30,225 nt of DNA from Riemerella anatipestifer_F (lineage in GTDB: Bacteria; Bacteroidota; Bacteroidia; Flavobacteriales; Weeksellaceae), in assembly GCF_037861325.1 (NCBI RefSeq), contig NZ_JAFELW010000009.1. One strand, written 5' to 3'. The position numbers were made by a program, and so were the translations under genes. Positions within the stretch are counted from its first letter, which is position 1; each line of letters opens with the position of its first letter. Shown in pieces: positions 8,701-16,099 of this stretch. The notes below the pieces were generated by a model that saw nothing but the letters and a program-made list of their open reading frames with translations, searched no databases and was not told where the DNA came from.

Positions 8701-10055
8701 GAACGGTAACTTCTGAAGATGAAGAAGGAAACCAAGCTGAAATCGTGGTGTCTCGTTCTACCGAATTCCGTTTGGTAGCAGATAATGCTAGCAGAACACC
8801 TATAATGGTAGCAAACTTACCTTATGGTTCAATACTTTCTGTAAAACCAGGGGATAAAGTGAAGAAAGGAGACCTTATCGCAAGATGGGATCCGTATAAT
8901 GCGGTAATCATTGCTGAAACTTCTGGTAAGGTAGAGTACGAAGATATTATCAAAGGAGTGTCTTTCCAATTAGAAATTGACGAACAGACAGGCTTTGAAG
9001 AAAAAGTAATCTCTGAATCTAGAAACAAAAAGGCAGTACCAACCCTTAGAGTGGTAGATTCTAAAGGAGTAGAGCAAAAATCTTACAACTTACCTGTGGG
9101 AGCTCACTTGATGGTAAATGATGGAGAGAAGATTAAAGCTGGTAAGATTTTAATTAAAATCCCAAGAAAATCTGCAAAAGCAGGGGATATCACGGGAGGT
9201 CTTCCTAGAGTAACGGAACTTTTCGAAGCTAGAAATCCTTCTAATCCTGCGGTAGTAACAGAAATTGATGGGGTAGTATCTTACGGAAAAATCAAGAGAG
9301 GTAACCGTGAGCTTATCGTAGAGTCTAAATCAGGAGAAATTAAGAAATACTTGGTGAAGTTATCTAACCAAATCTTAGTTCAAGAAAACGACTTCGTAAG
9401 AGCAGGTTCTCCATTGTCAGATGGTTCTGTAACGCCTAATGATATTTTAGCAATTAAAGGTCCTACAGCGGTACAAGAATATCTGGTAAACGAAATCCAA
9501 GAGGTATACCGTCTACAAGGGGTGAAGATTGATGACAAGCACTTTGAAATCATCGTTCGCCAAATGATGACGAAAGTAGAGATTGTAGATGGTGGAGATA
9601 CTCAGTTCTTAGAAGGTAGTCTAGAACATAAGCAAGACTTTATCGAAGAGAACGAAAGAGTATTTGGTATGAAGGTGGTTACCGACCCAGGAGACTCTCA
9701 AGTGCTTAAAGCAGGTCAGATGATAACAGCGAGAGAGCTAAGAGATGAAAACTCTAAGCTTAAGAGAGAAGACTTAAAGCTGGTAGAAGTTCGTGAAGCA
9801 CTTACAGCTACAGCACACCCTGTTTTACAAGGTATCACAAGAGCGGCTCTACAAACTAAGTCATTTATGTCTGCGGCATCTTTCCAAGAAACTACTAAGG
9901 TACTTAACGAAGCAGCGGTATCAGGTAAAGTAGATGAGTTGAATGGTCTTAAAGAAAATGTAATTGTAGGACACAGAATTCCTGCAGGAACGGGTCTTAA
10001 AGATTATCAGAACTTTATTGTAGGTTCTAACAAAGAATTTGAAGATTTGAATTAA
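5787..10055 (+). CDS. rpoC: DNA-directed RNA polymerase subunit beta'
   Basis: Catalytic subunit of RNA polymerase, 1422 residues. The N-terminal zinc site is visible as CACGKYK followed by CDRCG. The active-site magnesium motif NADFDGDQMA is at residues 472-481. The second zinc site is DCGTLRG with CESKRGICAKCYG, followed by the trigger-loop/bridge region QSIGEPGTQLTLRTFHQGG. The 82-bp gap after rpoB has no terminator-like hairpin, so both subunits are expected on one transcript. ATG 5787 gives MSNKNKTSRFNKI, a normal Bacteroidota RpoC start. No truncation or obvious resistance substitution was noticed. Confidence 0.98.
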   Translation: MSNKNKTSRFNKISIGLASPESILQDSRGEVLKPETINYRTHKPERDGLFCEKIFGPVKDYECACGKYKRIRYKGIVCDRCGVEVTEKKVRRERIGHINLVVPVAHIWYFRSLPNKIGYLLGLPSKKLDMIIYYERYVVIQQGIAKKLDGSDFEEMEFLTEEEYLDILDTLPAENQYLDDSDPNKFIAKMGAEAVEELLKRIDLDALSYDLRHKAHNETSKQRRTEALKRLSVVEALRDANTRMINRPEWMVMRVLPVIPPELRPLVPLDGGRFATSDLNDLYRRVIIRNNRLKRLLEIKAPEVILRNEKRMLQEAVDSLFDNTRKSSAVKSESNRPLKSLSDSLKGKQGRFRQNLLGKRVDYSARSVIVVGPTLQLHECGIPKDMAAELYKPFIIRKLIERGIVKTVKSAKRIIDRKEPVVYDILENVMKGHPVLLNRAPTLHRLGIQAFQPKMIEGKAIQLHPLVTTAFNADFDGDQMAVHLPLGPEAILEAQLLMLGSQNILNPANGSPITVPSQDMVLGLYFMTKEAHSTEDYKVKGEGLTFYSPEEAEIAYNEGQVTLNAKVKCKLPVKNENGELVTKLIETTVGRILFNQIVPEQIGFINELLTKKSLRNVIGRILAETDFPTTVQFLDRMKDLGYSNAFKGGLSFSLADIVVPEEKKQMIASAVESVDDIKANYNMGLITDTERYNQVIDVWTNTNANLTEMIMQRMKTDQGGFNSVYMMLDSGARGSKEQIRQLSGMRGLMAKPQKAGSVGAEIIENPIVANFKEGLSILEYFISTHGARKGLADTALKTADAGYLTRRLVDVAQDVIITEDDCGTLRGVEVTPLKKNDEIVEKLSERILGRISLHDIYDPETDELIVEADVLIDEELAKKIEEAGIESVEVRSPLTCESKRGICAKCYGRNLATGKMIHMGEAVGVIAAQSIGEPGTQLTLRTFHQGGTAGNVSENPSIVAKRDGIVEMDEIRTVTSEDEEGNQAEIVVSRSTEFRLVADNASRTPIMVANLPYGSILSVKPGDKVKKGDLIARWDPYNAVIIAETSGKVEYEDIIKGVSFQLEIDEQTGFEEKVISESRNKKAVPTLRVVDSKGVEQKSYNLPVGAHLMVNDGEKIKAGKILIKIPRKSAKAGDITGGLPRVTELFEARNPSNPAVVTEIDGVVSYGKIKRGNRELIVESKSGEIKKYLVKLSNQILVQENDFVRAGSPLSDGSVTPNDILAIKGPTAVQEYLVNEIQEVYRLQGVKIDDKHFEIIVRQMMTKVEIVDGGDTQFLEGSLEHKQDFIEENERVFGMKVVTDPGDSQVLKAGQMITARELRDENSKLKREDLKLVEVREALTATAHPVLQGITRAALQTKSFMSAASFQETTKVLNEAAVSGKVDELNGLKENVIVGHRIPAGTGLKDYQNFIVGSNKEFEDLN

Positions 10056-10071
10056 TTTTGAAGAAAAAATT

Positions 10072-10115
10072 GTTTGAAAGGTAGAAGATATTTATTATCT
10101 TTATACCTTTCAAAC
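10072..10115 (+). terminator. Long hairpin after rpoC that also contains a promoter
   Basis: GTTTGAAAGGTA (10072-10083) pairs perfectly with TACCTTTCAAAC (10104-10115), with an inner AAGATA/TATCTT stem and a 5-base loop. There is no T-run after it. It may act as a rho-independent-like or processing hairpin for rpoBC, but its arms also carry the elements of a downstream promoter (see the overlapping entry). Confidence 0.6.
10073..10103 (+). promoter_or_regulatory. Probable promoter of the DUF3467 gene
   Basis: TTTG at 10073-10076, a 19-base gap and TATCTTTA at 10096-10103 (seven of eight bases of the -7 consensus). The start codon follows at 10141. The -33 box lies in the left arm of the hairpin and the -7 box in its inner right arm. 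Confidence 0.5.
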
Positions 10116-10140
10116 TAAATAATAACTAAATAATAATTTT

Positions 10141-10449
10141 ATGGACAACAATCAAAACCAAGATCCAAACAACATTAACATTGAACTTAACGAAATGGTA
10201 GCAGCTGGTGTGTATGCTAATTTAGCTTTAGTAAACCACTCTCCATCTGAATTCGTTTTAGATTTCATTCAGTTAATGCCAGGTGTTCAACAAGCTAAAG
10301 TAAGATCTAGAGTGATTTTAGCACCATTACATGCTAAGAGAGTTCTAAATGCTTTACAGCAAAATATTGCTAACTACGAGCAACAGTTTGGAGAAATCAA
10401 AGAGGTTGAACCTTTTGTATTAGGTGGGAATAATACGCCTCAAGCGTAA
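10141..10449 (+). CDS. DUF3467 family protein
   Basis: A 102-residue cytoplasmic protein with no signal peptide. The core from IELNEMVAAGVYANLALVNH to PFVLGG, including SPSEFVLDFIQLMPG and RVILAPLHAKRVLNAL, is the conserved DUF3467 domain. The N-terminus is a Gln/Asn-rich tail (MDNNQNQDPNN). No biochemical function is known to me. I recall it commonly next to rpoC in Bacteroidota, which suggests a link to transcription or growth, but that is inference. It has its own promoter and a strong terminator 30 bp downstream. Confidence 0.88.
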   Translation: MDNNQNQDPNNINIELNEMVAAGVYANLALVNHSPSEFVLDFIQLMPGVQQAKVRSRVILAPLHAKRVLNALQQNIANYEQQFGEIKEVEPFVLGGNNTPQA

Positions 10450-10475
10450 TAAAATTGAATTACCTTTTAATAAAA

Positions 10476-10511
10476 AAAGAATCTCACTCTTTAGTTGGAG
10501 TGAGATTCTTT
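10476..10511 (+). terminator. Strong rho-independent terminator
   Basis: A perfect 14-bp stem AAAGAATCTCACTC / GAGTGAGATTCTTT (10476-10489 with 10498-10511) with an 8-base loop, preceded by A-tract and followed by T-rich DNA. It ends the DUF3467 transcript. Confidence 0.9.
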
Positions 10512-10531
10512 GTATTTTAACAAGAAGATAT

Positions 10532-13312
10532 ATGAAAAAATATTTACTCATTATAGGTTCATTTACAGTGCTAATAGCTAATGCACAAGAATCTAAAACT
10601 ACAGAGAAGAGAGTTGCTCTTCAGAAAAATTTAAATAAGTTCAGTCAAGAAATAGCTAAACGTCGTGCTAATTCAAATTCTTATGGTCAGATACCGCCCA
10701 ATAAATATTTTGAGCAAGACTATAAGCTTACCATGAATCCACTATCTGGAGAAGTAAATAGAGAACAGTTGAAAAAAGTATGGCAAGAACTGAGAAAAGG
10801 AAAGTTTAGAGCTAAACAAGAGATAGGATTACTTAGTCCATCTAGTAATTTAGAAACATTGTCGTCTTCTGTTAATAATAAACTTTGGACAGAAAGAGGA
10901 CCTTATGAAGTGGGAGGGAGAACAAGAGCTATAATGTTTGATCCTAATGATGCTACGGGTAAAAAAGTTTTTGCAGGAGGTGTTTCGGGAGGTTTATGGG
11001 TAAATAATGATATTACTGATCCAAATTCTGAGTGGACGCCTGTAAATGATTTTTGGGAAAATACCTCGGTGGTATGTATGACTTTTGATCCTAATGATTC
11101 TAATACTTTTTATGTTGGTACGGGAGAGTCGTGTACTTATGATAATGTAGGCTCTGGAATTTGGAAAACAACGGATGGAGGACAGACATGGACTAATATT
11201 TTTACTAAACCTGTATCCTATTCAGGGGATGTGAGAAGAGGTAATTTTTATATCAATGATATCAAGGTAAGAAATAATAATGGAGTTTCTGAAGTTTATG
11301 TAGGTGTAAGTGGAGGATATAATGAAGGTTGGCACGGACTTTATGATGCTGGTCTATATAAATCGGTAGATGGAGGACAAAATTTTTCAAAAGTAACAAG
11401 TTTGGTTGCTAATTATAATATAGGATATTCTATTCAGCAGATTGAAATTGCAGCAGATAATTCTGTATGGGTTTCTACTAGACAATCTATGTTTGGTAGC
11501 AGTGTTTTATCTGGAGGAAAAATATTTAAATCTGAAGATGGAGTTAATTTTACTAATATTTATGATGCCTCGTTGCCTAGTTCTAGGGTAAATTTTGCTT
11601 TGTCAAAACAAGATGCTAATAAGGCATATGTTCTGATGCAGGGAGAAGGAACCACAGAACCTGTAAGAATTCTCAAGACCGTAGATGGGGGCTCTACTTG
11701 GGTGGCAACTAATGATACTAATGCTACGATAACTTTGCCAGATGATCCTGATACAGGAATAGCTGCTAATGATTTTACTAGAGGTCAATCTTTTTATGAT
11801 TTGGTAATAGCAACAGATCCTGATAATGATGAGATAGTTTATACAGGGGGTATCAATATTCATAAATCTACAGATGGTGCAGCTACATGGAATACACTTA
11901 CCAAATGGCATTCAGCTATTCCGTTGAATAAAGTTACGGTACATGCCGACCAACATGCTATAGTCTTTAATCCTGCTAATAGCTCTCAAGTTTTATTTGG
12001 TAATGATGGAGGTGTTTACTTTGCTCCAAATAAAAATGAAATTGATAATAGCACGGGGATAGAAATGAGAAATAAAAGATACAATGTAACTCAGTTCTAT
12101 GATGCGGCCATAAATCCAACCACTAATTCTGCTAATGAAGAGATTATAGCAGGAGCACAAGATAATGGAACCCAGATATTATACGGATCTCCTTTAGCCA
12201 ATAATTTTTATGAAGCGTATGAATATACAGGTGGTGATGGAGGGCAAGTAGCCTATGATGATGAGAATCAATATATAGTTAATGGATATGTATACAATAA
12301 TCATTATCTATATTCTTATCCAACTAATAAGTTTGTCTATTTACTATCAGAAGGTAAAAGAGAAACAGGACATTTTATAAATGAAATAGGATTAGATAAA
12401 AATCTAGATATTTTTTACTCTTATAATACGGGGCTTACTCTTCATAGAGTAAGTGGTTTAAAATCTAATCCTCTTAATTTGGTAGAAGGTATTGTAACTG
12501 TAGGAACTCCTGCTTCAGGTGAGGAAGTGAGCAAAATAGCTGTGTCTCCTTATACCACAACATCTACTAAGTTGTTTGTAGGATCAAATATAGGTAACTT
12601 ATATAAAGTAGAAAATGCGAATACAGACACGCCTACTTCTACTAAACTGGTAACTCCTTTTGTGGGAAGTATATCAGATATAGAATTTGGTGTTTCTGAA
12701 GAAAATATAATAGTAACCATACCTAACTATGGTGCTGATGTAAGCAAAGTCTATTATACTACAGATGGAGGACAAACATGGTTAGATAAACATGCTAATC
12801 TGCCAGATATGCCAGTTAGATGTGCATTTATGAATCCAGAGAATATAAATGAAGTTTTATTGGGTACAGAGTTGGGTATTTGGGGAACAACTAATTTCCA
12901 GTCAGCTACACCTACTTGGGAGCAGTATTCTAATGGACTTGGTAATGTAAGAGTTACAAATATCGACTATCGTCCTTCTACCAAAACATTATTAGCATCT
13001 ACCTATGGTAGAGGCGTATTCACTTCTGTTAATGAAGAGGTTGGACTAAGCACGAAGGAAACAAATACATTAAAAAATAATACTAGAGTTTATCCAAATC
13101 CGTCTCGTGGAGAACTTCATTTACAGTTTAATGAACAGGAATATAATAATGTTAAAGTTTTAGTATATGATGGTTCTGGTAGACTAGTATACACTCAAAA
13201 TGGTGTAAAAAATGGAGTGGAATTTTATGTAAACCTTCCAAAGGGTGCTTATGTACTTAGTGCAGAGAGTCAAGGGAAGGTATTTTACACATCAACACTA
13301 ATCATCAAATAA
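10532..13312 (+). CDS. Secreted BNR/sortilin-like repeat protein with T9SS type A sorting domain
   Basis: I chose ATG 10532 (926 aa); the longer frame upstream runs through the terminator. MKKYLLIIGSFTVLIANAQ is a signal peptide. The body contains several Asp-box repeats (KTTDGGQTW, KSVDGGQNF, KTVDGGSTW, KSTDGAATW, YTTDGGQTW) typical of beta-propeller sortilin/VPS10-like or BNR proteins. From about residue 850 comes a type IX sorting domain (VYPNPSRGELHLQF, KVLVYDGSGRLVY, LPKGAYVLS, ending STLIIK). The protein should therefore cross the outer membrane by T9SS and be released or surface-attached. Its ligand is not evident; glycan or protein binding is possible. The next gene starts 3 bases after its stop. 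Confidence 0.9.
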   Translation: MKKYLLIIGSFTVLIANAQESKTTEKRVALQKNLNKFSQEIAKRRANSNSYGQIPPNKYFEQDYKLTMNPLSGEVNREQLKKVWQELRKGKFRAKQEIGLLSPSSNLETLSSSVNNKLWTERGPYEVGGRTRAIMFDPNDATGKKVFAGGVSGGLWVNNDITDPNSEWTPVNDFWENTSVVCMTFDPNDSNTFYVGTGESCTYDNVGSGIWKTTDGGQTWTNIFTKPVSYSGDVRRGNFYINDIKVRNNNGVSEVYVGVSGGYNEGWHGLYDAGLYKSVDGGQNFSKVTSLVANYNIGYSIQQIEIAADNSVWVSTRQSMFGSSVLSGGKIFKSEDGVNFTNIYDASLPSSRVNFALSKQDANKAYVLMQGEGTTEPVRILKTVDGGSTWVATNDTNATITLPDDPDTGIAANDFTRGQSFYDLVIATDPDNDEIVYTGGINIHKSTDGAATWNTLTKWHSAIPLNKVTVHADQHAIVFNPANSSQVLFGNDGGVYFAPNKNEIDNSTGIEMRNKRYNVTQFYDAAINPTTNSANEEIIAGAQDNGTQILYGSPLANNFYEAYEYTGGDGGQVAYDDENQYIVNGYVYNNHYLYSYPTNKFVYLLSEGKRETGHFINEIGLDKNLDIFYSYNTGLTLHRVSGLKSNPLNLVEGIVTVGTPASGEEVSKIAVSPYTTTSTKLFVGSNIGNLYKVENANTDTPTSTKLVTPFVGSISDIEFGVSEENIIVTIPNYGADVSKVYYTTDGGQTWLDKHANLPDMPVRCAFMNPENINEVLLGTELGIWGTTNFQSATPTWEQYSNGLGNVRVTNIDYRPSTKTLLASTYGRGVFTSVNEEVGLSTKETNTLKNNTRVYPNPSRGELHLQFNEQEYNNVKVLVYDGSGRLVYTQNGVKNGVEFYVNLPKGAYVLSAESQGKVFYTSTLIIK

Positions 13313-13315
13313 AAA

Positions 13316-13759
13316 ATGAAATATTTATTGAGATTATCTTTATTGCTGATACTTTATTTCTGCAAATCTCAGGAAAACAAATCTGTTAATATGGAAATTA
13401 CATCTGCAGAAAAGTCTTTATGGTTTGGAGGAATCAAAGGGGTGAGAGGAGAAAGTTATAAAGTTGTTTTATCCAGCTCTCAAAAGGTAAATATAGATTT
13501 TCTAGGGTTTGAAATGGGAGGAACTTTATTGCCAACTAAAGTTAAATGTTTAGAAACAGGAGATACCAATAGATATTTATTGGAAGCCAGCTATACCTAC
13601 CCTAGAACTGAAATGACTTATCCTGATAAAGGAAATAAAACTAATAAGGAAAATCTCAATAAATATTATATTGTTTATAAGGATAAAAAGCTAAGTAGAG
13701 AAATTTACAGAATAGAAATAAAATCATTTGCAGATACATCTAGCAGTTTTTATCCTTAG
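13316..13759 (+). CDS. Small exported protein of unknown function
   Basis: 147 residues beginning MKYLLRLSLLLILYFCKSQ, a hydrophobic export signal. The Cys at 16 sits in LYFC, a poor lipobox, so lipoprotein processing is uncertain. The mature part is rich in Lys, Ser and Tyr and has predicted beta character (GESYKVVLSSSQKVNIDFLGFEMGG), with no motif I recognise. It begins 3 bp after the T9SS-exported protein and so must be co-translated or co-transcribed with it, suggesting a partner or accessory periplasmic role. A terminator follows 19 bp downstream. Confidence 0.75.
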   Translation: MKYLLRLSLLLILYFCKSQENKSVNMEITSAEKSLWFGGIKGVRGESYKVVLSSSQKVNIDFLGFEMGGTLLPTKVKCLETGDTNRYLLEASYTYPRTEMTYPDKGNKTNKENLNKYYIVYKDKKLSREIYRIEIKSFADTSSSFYP

Positions 13760-13778
13760 AAAATAGTATTTAAAATTG

Positions 13779-13817
13779 ATACTTTGGTAGGAGTTTATTT
13801 TCTACCAAGGTATTTTC
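13779..13817 (+). terminator. Rho-independent terminator
   Basis: Stem ATACTTTGGTAG / CTACCAAGGTAT (13779-13790 with 13802-13813, one G-U pair), an 11-base loop and a short T-rich tail. It lies between the exported-protein pair and the TonB-dependent receptor gene. Confidence 0.8.
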
Positions 13818-13840
13818 ATTTTAATCAAAAGAGAATAATA

Positions 13841-15997
13841 ATGAATAAATTAACCGTTTTTATCACTTTTTTATTAGTAACAAAAGCTATTGCACAGAAT
13901 GTAGAAAAAGAAAAGATTGTAGACAGTGTTGTCATAAGTGCAAGGCAAAAAGTAAAGCAAGAGAGGAAAGAGTTTTTTAAACAAGCCCAATCTACGGAAA
14001 TTATATCCGCTTATGAAGTGGAAAGGAATAACCCTCACTTTATAGAGCAATCATTAGGGACAATGGCTGGTGTTCAAGTAGAAAAAAGAACTCAGTTTGG
14101 AGGGCAAAGAATTGTTCTGAGAGGTTATGGTAACGACCAAAAATTCAATAACTGGGGAGTGAAGTTTTACCTCAATTCGGCACCAATTACCAATGCTGAT
14201 GGCGTTACTATTTTAGAAGATATGGATTTTTCTCTTATCAATAATATTGAGGTCGTCAAAGGTCCTGCCTCTACACTTTATGGTGGAGGTACAGGAGGAG
14301 CCGTAAGGTTCTATATGCGTCCAGAAACTAAAAAAGGGACTCATTTATCAGAGTCTTTGGCTTTTGGTTCGTTTGGTTTGTTTCAGTCTAACACTAAGGT
14401 AGAAACAGTAATGGATAATGCAAATATTATGTTCAACTATGGGCATATAGGGAGTGATGGCTACCGTCCTAGAGGTAATACTAGGAAAAATAACTATGCT
14501 TTTATGGGGAACTTTAAATTGGCTCAAGCTCATAGTTTAATGGTGTATGCGAGTCATAACAATTCTTATGAAGGCGTTACAGGACAGATTTCTCTTCAAG
14601 ACTATTATGATGGTAAAGACCCTGGTAATGCAGCCTATGCTAGGAAGAATGCAGAAAACCATTTCATCGCAACAAGAACTATTATAGGTCATCAATGGAA
14701 AATCAATCCTAATGTTACCTATAATACCTCTTTATTTTATCATCATTTAGATACTAAGCGAACGGCTGCAGGAGCTGCAGAAAACTCTCAACAACCAAGC
14801 TATGGTGTGAGGTCTGAACTAAAATGGAGTTATCCTATTTCTGAAGATTTTAAAAATGAAATGGAAGCAGGTGGAGAATATCTTATTTCTAGAGCTTTAA
14901 TCTCTAATTATCGTTTTGACGGTAGTTTGGATAAACCAGATTTACAGACTCGACCATTATCTAAAAGAGGGACTTATTTTAAGTATGATAATTATAATTT
15001 TTCGGTATTTCTTACCAATAGATTGACCTATCAACCTTTAGACTTATCTCTTCTTCTAGGTGTGAGTGGCAACAAGCAAGGTTATGATAGAACGGACTTA
15101 TTGGCTTATCCAGGACTGTTAGATGGATATAATCAGGATACCTCTTTCAAAAAAGATTTTTCTATGGTTTTAACGCCTCATATAGCGTTGCAAAAAAAAT
15201 GGAAAAATCAATTATTTAATTTAAGCTATAGTGAGGGTTATAACGCACCTACAGCTTCCACAGCATTTGTTTCTGCTACAGGAAAAACTAATGATTTACT
15301 CAAAGCAGAGCGTGCTAAAATGTGGGATTTTTCAGTACACGGATTGCTAGGAAAAACGAAATTTGATTATCAAATATCCTTGTTTGATATCAGAGTTCAA
15401 GATAAGCTAACACAGCTTTGGGCTAGCGATGGTGCTGGAGATATGTACTCTTATTGGGGGAATACAGGAAATCAGTTCAATAGAGGACTAGAGTTGAGTT
15501 TAGGCTACTCTTATACATCTAATAATTTTATAAATAAAGTGTTACCGTATTTTAATCTCTCTAAATATGATTTTAAATATCAGTCCTTTAGTATGTTAGG
15601 CGAAGATTATTCAGGTAAAAAGGTGGTAGGCATACCTTCGGTAAAATATTCTTTAGGGTTGGATTTTGATACGCGTTTTGGACTTTATGTTAGAAATACA
15701 TTTAATTATTTAAGTGATGTTTATACTGATTTTGCCAACGAAATCAATGTAAAAGGTTTTCATCAATACAATGCCAAGATAGGCTATAAAAAGGAGTTTG
15801 GTAAGTGGAACTTAGACGCTTATGTGGCAGGGAATAATTTAACGAATAGAGTCAACTATGCCTTTCTATTTGTAGGGAATGCAATAGGTGATACAGATTT
15901 AGGTAATGGCTATCCTGTTGGGGTAACTACAGATGTTAATCCGGGACCTGCGAGAGCTTATTTCTTCGGAGGGACTACCATTAAGTATAGCTTTTAG
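13841..15997 (+). CDS. TonB-dependent outer membrane receptor
   Basis: An outer-membrane active transporter of 718 residues. I chose ATG 13841 because it gives the signal peptide MNKLTVFITFLLVTKAIAQ; the longer frame upstream would start inside the terminator. A TonB-box-like segment (KIVDSVVISAR) is followed by a plug domain, with QSLGTMAGVQVEKR, RIVLRGYG, and the IEVVKGPASTLYGGGTGGAV motif that marks TonB receptors. The rest is an aromatic-rich barrel ending in TTIKYSF, with Phe as the last residue as usual. There is no N-terminal carboxypeptidase-regulatory-like domain and no SusD partner, so it is more likely an iron/siderophore, heme or vitamin receptor than a SusC glycan importer. The substrate cannot be named from sequence alone. 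Confidence 0.9.
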   Translation: MNKLTVFITFLLVTKAIAQNVEKEKIVDSVVISARQKVKQERKEFFKQAQSTEIISAYEVERNNPHFIEQSLGTMAGVQVEKRTQFGGQRIVLRGYGNDQKFNNWGVKFYLNSAPITNADGVTILEDMDFSLINNIEVVKGPASTLYGGGTGGAVRFYMRPETKKGTHLSESLAFGSFGLFQSNTKVETVMDNANIMFNYGHIGSDGYRPRGNTRKNNYAFMGNFKLAQAHSLMVYASHNNSYEGVTGQISLQDYYDGKDPGNAAYARKNAENHFIATRTIIGHQWKINPNVTYNTSLFYHHLDTKRTAAGAAENSQQPSYGVRSELKWSYPISEDFKNEMEAGGEYLISRALISNYRFDGSLDKPDLQTRPLSKRGTYFKYDNYNFSVFLTNRLTYQPLDLSLLLGVSGNKQGYDRTDLLAYPGLLDGYNQDTSFKKDFSMVLTPHIALQKKWKNQLFNLSYSEGYNAPTASTAFVSATGKTNDLLKAERAKMWDFSVHGLLGKTKFDYQISLFDIRVQDKLTQLWASDGAGDMYSYWGNTGNQFNRGLELSLGYSYTSNNFINKVLPYFNLSKYDFKYQSFSMLGEDYSGKKVVGIPSVKYSLGLDFDTRFGLYVRNTFNYLSDVYTDFANEINVKGFHQYNAKIGYKKEFGKWNLDAYVAGNNLTNRVNYAFLFVGNAIGDTDLGNGYPVGVTTDVNPGPARAYFFGGTTIKYSF

Positions 15998-16021
15998 TAG
16001 AATATTCCATATTATTTTTAG

Positions 16022-16063
16022 AACCGTTTTAGAAGGGAAATGCCCAACTGAAACGGTTTTTTT
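16022..16063 (+). terminator. Rho-independent terminator of the receptor gene
   Basis: AACCGTTT / AAACGGTT (16022-16029 with 16051-16058), with an inner GGG/CCC stem and a run of T. Confidence 0.85.
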
Positions 16064-16067
16064 ATGC

Positions 16068-16075
16068 TATCTTTG
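16068..16075 (+). promoter_or_regulatory. Probable -7 box for the ABC-F gene
   Basis: TATCTTTG is an exact match to the -7 consensus, 24 bases before the start codon. No convincing TTTG lies at the expected distance upstream, because the terminator occupies that space. Confidence 0.5.
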
Positions 16076-16099
16076 CACTCAATTTCAATTTTCTAGAGA

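Noticed and set aside
11603..11911. 102-aa minus-strand open frame with many Cys
   Set aside because: Shadow of the BNR-repeat protein; no start context or family.
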